Below are positions 58,225 through 64,000 of a stretch of DNA of 64,000 nucleotides, one piece after another; the stretch's first letter is position 1; each line of letters starts with the position of its first letter. The stretch covers positions 35,507,506 to 35,571,505 of the forward strand of contig NC_073694.1 in assembly GCF_029784165.1 (NCBI RefSeq). Direction: 5' to 3'. The DNA comes from Wyeomyia smithii (Eukaryota > Arthropoda > Insecta > Diptera > Culicidae). The notes under the pieces were generated by a model. That model searched no databases. It had not been told where the DNA came from and worked only from the letters and a program-made list of their open reading frames with translations. Position numbers and translations under genes: made by a program.

Positions 58225-58810
58225 TGAAATTGGACATACTTTCGGACCATTTTCCAACTCTAGAGACGTAGCTCTACTTCAAACCGGGATGATGCCTAGA
58301 GACACCCGACCCCAGATAACATGTATATCAAAAAAAAGCTACTCCCGATTGCCTGAATACAACCAAAGATGACTAAACTACCTGACTTCCAGTTTTTTCA
58401 TACATTATGCCCACGACAGCTTTACAACGGTTAGTGCTGCCATCTGATGACTAAAATGCGCATGAAATCAATTTATCGTGCATAGGTGACCGCACAGAGT
58501 AACGATATTGAAAATTAGATGACAAGACCATACAAGGATACTGAAAATAATTGCTTCACTTTTCGCCACGTTGCCCTCATCATCAATTTACCAGTATACA
58601 AATTAGCTTAACTTTCGTTCACGCGCAGCGACAATCGTATCCGCTGCTTACTGCAAGAGTCAGGTATCTTGTACTAGTCATCTTTGATACAACCTAAAAT
58701 GTCCAAATGGTTCCTAATATGGACATTTTTCTGAATCGGGATGGTGGCTTTGGGACGGACGGTAATCAACTCCAGACGACATTTTCAAATGCAAGATGGC
58801 GACTTCCAGT
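58225..58810 (+). repeat. Dispersed 'gggatgatg / ccaagatggcgac' repeat, copies 1-2
   Basis: Two copies (about 58230-58330 and 58700-58815) with the phrases gacat..ttc, ccgggatgatgcc / cgggatggtggc, ccagac, and caagatggcgacttcc. Further copies lie at 60540-60790, 61440-61540 and 63640-63840. Confidence 0.65.
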
Positions 58811-59229
58811 TTCTGAAAAACTGCCTAAACTAATCAAAAAAGCATGCAATATGAGTATTCGCAGAAGAGAGATGATGTCTTATTTGACGTTGACTAAGGT
58901 CTATATCGAAGTTAGGCCCCTGAATTTGAAAATCTAGTAATTCAACCAGGGAAAACCAAAGAAAAGTGGTCAGGTTTTGAGCGCTTATTTTGCAGTCATC
59001 TATAATCAGGTTTTCGAGGTTTTGGCATCAATCGATCAGAAATTCTTTTACGGTTAAATTTATGTAACGAAAACAAACTATTGTTTGAGATACATTAGTG
59101 AAAAATTGGTAATTAATATCGATTGTCTAAATCATACCGCGCAGCCAATCACTACCTCTCTTCCCAAGCACAGTCGACACTAACGGATACAATCGATCTG
59201 ACTCTGTTGTTATTGTTGTTGTCACTTTC
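58811..59229. other. Unassigned AT-rich sequence
   Basis: No gene or repeat boundary supported between the dispersed repeat and the tandem block. Confidence 0.35.
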
Positions 59230-60330
59230 TGTTTCCGATGTTTATGCTGCTGCTAGCGGAAAAATCCTTGCAAATATGCATCTTTTTGTTGGTGTTAATT
59301 TTACGACAGCGGCCGGCGCCCCATAATTCTGATTCCAAAACCGCACCAGTGACATGCGGACGCTAGGTGATAGCGGCTGAAAGAAGGAAATACAAAATAG
59401 TACCGGTCATCTCGTGCCGGTTTCACCCGTAATGCTGGTGGCTTTAGTAGTAAATGGCTACTGCAAAACACTTAAATGGCTGGAATTCTGGACGGACTAA
59501 CCAGGGAACTATAATCGGCAACTGGCACCTTTGGTGCCTCGAAATTTTGGTACAGAAGCGGCTAATTGAATTTTCTATTTTACCAAATGCTGCTGCTAGC
59601 GGAAAAAACCTTGCAAAAATGCATGTTTGTGTTGGTGTTAATATTACGACAGCGGCCGGCGCAGCTTTCAAGAAACATTTGTCTCTACCATTCCATCATC
59701 TACGTAGCCCCTCCTTCTTTCTAATTATCTGACGAAGCCTTGGTATAAAACGTATCGTTCGAACATTTCACCCCATCAGTTTCATTATTAAACCGTACCG
59801 GATACATACGGACGCTCGGTGTTAGCAGCTAAGAGGAGGAAAAACAAAATAGTACCGGTCATCTCGTGCCGGTTTCACCCGTGATGCTGGTGGCTGTTAG
59901 TAATAAATAGCTACTTCAAAATACTAAAATGGCTGGAATTCTGGACGGACTACCAGTAAACGAGAATAATCGGCTACTGGTACGTTTTGGTGCCTCGCAG
60001 TTTTATAATAGAAGCGGTTAGTTGATTTTCTGTTTTACAAAATGCTGCTGCTAGCGGAAAAAACCTTGCAAAAATGCATGTTTGTGTTGATGTTAATTTC
60101 ACGACAGCGCTAGGTGTTAGCAGCTGAAAGGAGGAAAGACAAAATAGTACCGGTCATCTCGTGCCGGTTTCACCCGTTATGCTGGTGGCTGTTAGTAATA
60201 AATGGCTACTGTAAAATACTAAAATGGCTGGAATTCTGGACGGACTAACCAGTAAACGATAATAATCGGCAACTGGTACCTTTTGGTGACTCGAAATTTT
60301 GTTACAGAAGTTTTGTAAAAGAAGCGTTGC
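59230..60330 (+). repeat. Tandem array of three 290-450-bp units
   Basis: gctgctgctagcggaaaaa(c/t)ccttgcaaa.atgcat recurs at about 59237, 59588 and 60040. agtaccggtcatctcgtgcc recurs at about 59399, 59852 and 60146. tggctggaattctggacgga recurs at about 59478, 59931 and 60223. Units differ by internal indels. Confidence 0.88.
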
Positions 60331-62004
60331 AATTCCCTCTACTATTTGCTTCAATGGAATATTTTTTTTTTTATAAGAATACGGTAGTCAACGTCATGCG
60401 GTCGTGTCGTGAATACCACCCTCCTACTTTTTTATTCAGGTAGAGAGAAAATTTGCTGCCAAACACCTGAGACTAACCTCAGGTATTGTGTTGTCAAACC
60501 CTCTAATCTCCAGCCCATAATACTTACCGGGACGATCCCTAGGTATCGCCAGGCGCTCCAGGGAGTGGGATGATGTCTAGATGCTTGAATCCGACCACAG
60601 ACACCAGGATGACTACTTTCTGTTTCTGTACATTGTCAAAAATGATCGATTACCACCCAATATGGACATTTCCGTAATCACGATGATGAGATAGATACTG
60701 GAAATCAACTCCATACGCAATGTTTAATTCAAAATAGCAAATTCCAGATTCTGAAAAAAAAAACAGCAAAAATGGCCTGGTACTATTTAATTTTGGTATT
60801 TCCGGAGCCGAATATTAACTCCAGACCAAGCTTCTGAAAAAGACATTGCCTGCTCCCCGTACGTTCGGTACATAACCTGACAGTAACTGATGACAGCACA
60901 CACATGCAATGCCAAACGGGCTGTTATTTTTCATCTCCTTATTTCTGTTGGTTTTTCCAAGCTGTCGCTAATGGCAGCCTACATTCTTCGACAACCTTCG
61001 GCACGAATCCGAGCGGGATGTCAGGTGATTATGATTCACGGCAGTAAGGCCGATGCTATAAAGAAAGTCAGATGGAGCGTAGCACGTTTTTTCTTACGTG
61101 GGGAATAATATAAACAATGGAAACACATATGAAACAATTTGCTTTGTATTCAATATGCCACCGGCCTAAGAAAAGGGAGAAACGAAAAAGTGCGAGTCGA
61201 TGACAGCCGCAGCAGGCTGTCAACAGCACAAGCCAAGCCAACAGGAGATCCTCAAAATGAGCAACCTAGGCTGTCATGTTCGAACGAACAATGCATACGC
61301 AAGAATGAGCTGCCGTGTGCAACACAAGACAGTTTCATTGCCTTGTGCTGTATGCTATAGATGTATGCGAGCTCTCATGAATAGCTTATTCATGAGGCTG
61401 TTAGAGTGAAAAGAGAGAAAAGTCGTCAGTATAGTGTCGCTCTACAGTCTTATTCCTAAGTCTGCTCCAGACACCATTTTGAAATCCAAGATGATGACCT
61501 CAGGTCTATGTAAAACAGACTCCAATACGGGTATCCCCGGCCAGGCTTGCAAACTTTCACTGTCATGAAAGGATTGCAGTTGACATTGCAGTCTTTGAAA
61601 TTTCATTTTCAACGAACGAGCAGAGAATGAAAGAGAATTTCAGCTCCAATCAGTTGACAGTAATTGTTGACTAGCAGCATTGCACACGCTCTGTTGCTTT
61701 AGCAATGTTTATGCGGTTGAGAATGTAGATGCTTTTATAGTTCATCGACTTCATACAATCAATTGGCTCAAATCAAATAACTTCGATATTAAATCATTTC
61801 ATTTTTTTCAATGACCGGACTTTCATTGAAAATTGACACCGGTGACACTGAAGGTCTTTTCGACTTGAGACAGTGAATTCTATTTTTGTCATTTTCGTTT
61901 GCAGTGTCAAAAATTTGCAGCACTGTACCCGGCATGGGATAATTTTCAGAAGCAGTTTTGTCACGAATTTCTCCGTAGATCTACGGATTTGTGTCGCTTC
62001 TACG
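60331..62004. other. Mostly unassigned, with two dispersed-repeat copies
   Basis: 60540-60790 (gggatgatgtc, caatatggacatttccg) and 61440-61540 (ctccagacaccattttgaaatccaagatg) belong to the dispersed repeat. Otherwise no gene supported. Confidence 0.45.
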
Positions 62005-63063
62005 GATACAGTATATCTACTAGCACTGCCCGCGACTCAACTAAACCATGTATTAGAGACTTTCAACAGTTACAACGAACATATTCAATTCACCTACGAA
62101 ATGGAAAACAATAGACGACTACCGTTTCTAGACATGACACTGATAAGACAAGAAAATCAAAGTATTAAAACAGAATGGTATATGAAACCAATCGCCAGTG
62201 GCAGATTTTTAGACTACTTTTCGTTCCACCCGCTCCATCACAAAATTAACATGGCTAAAAATTTCATCAGACGAGTTGACAAGCTATCCACTAATCTACA
62301 GAACGATGACAAGGCTCGCATCATTCACAAACAATTGAGACTAAACAACTACCCGAAAGCACTAATAAACAGATTAATAAGCCGAATGCAGGAAAACATC
62401 ACGGCACCGCAGGAAACACCTAGTGAAAACCTGGAATATACTTACCGTTCGATACCATACATACCATACCTGTCGACCCGAATCGACAAGCACCTAAAAA
62501 ACGATTACAAACACATTCGACTTGCACACCGCAACATAAAAACAGTTAAACAGTTGTTCACAAATGTTAAAGACCCCATTCCACATGAACACCAGAGCAA
62601 CGTCATCTACAACATACCGTGCAAAGACTGCAGGGCCTGCTACGTGGGAATGACAACAAACATGCTTAAAACTAGAATTAGTGGACACCGGACGCACTAT
62701 AACACCTGGGACAAACTACTGCAACAAGGTTACAACGAAACAGATACCCAAATCAGTTCACTTAAGGAAAAAACAGCACTAATGCATCACAGTATCACAC
62801 AGAATCACCGGTTTGATTTTCAACAAACAAAAATTATAGACAGGCACAACAAACCACAAGCACTCCCGTTTTTAGAAATTTGCCATATTGCCAACACAGA
62901 AAATAGCATAAACAAACGCACAGACACTGAGGGACTGAACACCATATACGCTGGTATTATACACTCGATAAAGAACATCAACCAAAACAAAACAGACAAC
63001 CATGACAGCCAATCCACTACCACCACAACTCAAAGCTGTACAATCTCTCAAACACACCCTTAG
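62005..63063 (+). pseudogene. Penelope-like RT C-terminus plus GIY-YIG endonuclease
   Basis: Uninterrupted frame of about 352 codons entered from truncated DNA; the nominal start at 61873 is GTG in flanking sequence. RT thumb motifs include RRLPFLDM (about 62112) and WYMKP (about 62178). The GIY-YIG domain has VIYNIPC (about 62605), CYVGMTT (about 62638) and LKTRISGHR (about 62668). It is preceded by the CXXC zinc motif C-KD-C that Penelope endonucleases use. The tail is rich in Asn, Thr and Gln. In intact elements this enzyme nicks target DNA and primes reverse transcription. Absence of stops suggests recent insertion. Confidence 0.9.
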
Positions 63064-63440
63064 CAAGCCGTCAAGAATTAGTAGACTACAGAGGAAGACG
63101 CAAAACCAACAGCATTAATTAACCAAAACATTACCCGATTAAAGTGAAATTGCCATAAAAGTGCTTGAACAAAGTAAGTGCTAGAAAAAGCTTCAGAAGC
63201 TAATACAGTGTAGCACACAAAAATAGGTACACATGCAGAAAGTACAGTTTATAGAGGAAAGTTACAAATCTGTTTTAAGTCAAAGTGGGACGCCATTTGT
63301 AATACACACCAGACAACCGATGTTGGACACCAACACACTTAACAATAGAACGATTATCCTTTCTGTAGGTAAGCTAACACAGACATAAAACATAAACCAG
63401 TAACGAAAGAGGAAAACTACACACAATGTATATTTTCAGA

Positions 63441-63480
63441 CTCCTTGAAAAAGGTGAAATAAAGTCACCGAAACTGTCGG
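63441..63480 (+). ncRNA. Degenerate hammerhead-ribozyme-like motif at the Penelope 3' end
   Basis: cttgaaaaa, then hairpin ggtga-(7 nt)-tcacc (63453-63469), then GAAAC (63470-63474) and tgtcgg. This has the order of hammerhead core, stem II, GAAA and stem III known from Penelope-like elements. The CUGANGA core is imperfect, so activity is doubtful. Confidence 0.4.
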
Positions 63481-63496
63481 AATAAGAAAAAAAAAA

Positions 63497-64000
63497 CAAA
63501 TCGTTTTTGCTAGTATACACGGACTGATTAAGCCGATAAACCCATCAAACTAACCGTTTCAGTCGTCATATAAACAAAATATATCCGTACACTCCGTAAA
63601 AGTAACACTAATCCGTAAAAATTCTTAGAATCTACGGAATTACACGAAATAGTTCTGGCATCTCTGTCCAGGGACTAGAAACCAACTACCAATGTCATCT
63701 CTAAATCCAAGATGGCGACTTCTGGTTTCCGATGTACAGCCTTGTAATGGCCAAATAATACCCAATGTGGATATTTCAGAAACTGAGATGATGCTCAGAG
63801 GCCGACAACCAACTCCAGACTTCCAAGTGGTGTTGAGTGATAAAGAAGGTAGGAAAGTTACCAAGGAGAGCAGAAGAGAAATAAGAGAGGATAGAAAAAC
63901 TTTGGACCGCCAATCTTGGGCGAGGCAAAAAGCTGAAGAACTATGAAGCCGCTGGGAGGAACTTCTTTCGGGTAGAGAACGGGTGGCTGTGTAGTGCAAT
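63497..64000. other. Dispersed repeat copy and window end
   Basis: 63640-63840 is a further copy of the dispersed repeat (caagatggcgacttctggtt, gatatttcagaaactgagat). No gene is supported to the end of the window. Confidence 0.5.

Larger units (their letters stand above)
62005..63500 (+). mobile_element. 5'-truncated Penelope-like element
   Basis: Contains the C-terminal part of a Penelope-type RT joined to a GIY-YIG endonuclease, then about 430 bp of 3' sequence ending in a hammerhead-like motif and an A-run (63486-63496). Most of RT, up to about the active-site motif, is missing. No target duplication identified. Confidence 0.88.

Noticed and set aside
1..64000. CRISPR array, bacterial operon, rRNA or phage island
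   Set aside because: No regularly spaced short repeats with unique spacers, no Shine-Dalgarno-led gene clusters, and no rRNA sequence were seen.

Overview
The window looks like nuclear DNA of a large, repeat-rich dipteran genome, most likely a culicine mosquito. This rests on the mix of element types (Ty3/Gypsy, Jockey-, R1/LOA- and RTE-clade LINEs, a Penelope-like element, a DD37D mariner relative, hAT-type MITEs, tRNA-headed SINEs), on a compact arthropod TATA plus TCAGT promoter, and on ~55-nt intron architecture. Species was not determined. Nothing bacterial, viral-genomic or CRISPR-like was seen.

Layout. 1-10478 is one nearly complete Ty3/Gypsy LTR retrotransposon whose LTRs I read as identical. 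It has gag, a textbook -1 frameshift signal, pol, and a 3.9-kb non-coding tail holding six ~150-bp repeats and a perfect hairpin. 10479-20160 is host/intergenic DNA with a 5'-truncated Jockey-clade LINE in clean target duplications, a 761-bp hAT-type element with a perfect 8-bp duplication, small palindromic elements, and the first of several strongly T-rich blocks. 20640-21735 is an antisense R1/LOA-type RT remnant. 21840-25145 is a T-rich repeat family interrupted by a solo LTR and a MITE. 28590-31085 is a decayed R1/LOA LINE with a ribosomal protein S3 retropseudogene inside it. 31560-33717 is an internally deleted RTE-clade LINE, followed by a tRNA-headed composite repeat that recurs at 41.7-42.3 kb. 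38.6-50.8 kb is mostly DNA-transposon and palindromic elements plus a SINE. 51246-52534 is a dead DD37D transposon. 57.7-64 kb holds a tiny LINE tail, tandem and dispersed repeats, and a 5'-truncated Penelope-like element.

The only convincing host protein gene is on the minus strand at 56131-56458: a two-exon, 90-residue secreted TIL-domain (trypsin-inhibitor-like, ten-cysteine) protein with its own TATA box and initiator. All other recognisable coding sequence belongs to mobile elements.

Most long open frames elsewhere are artefacts of T-rich composition or begin at TTG/GTG rather than ATG. Boundaries given without a target duplication or terminal repeat are approximate. Family names rest on motif recognition alone, with no database search.
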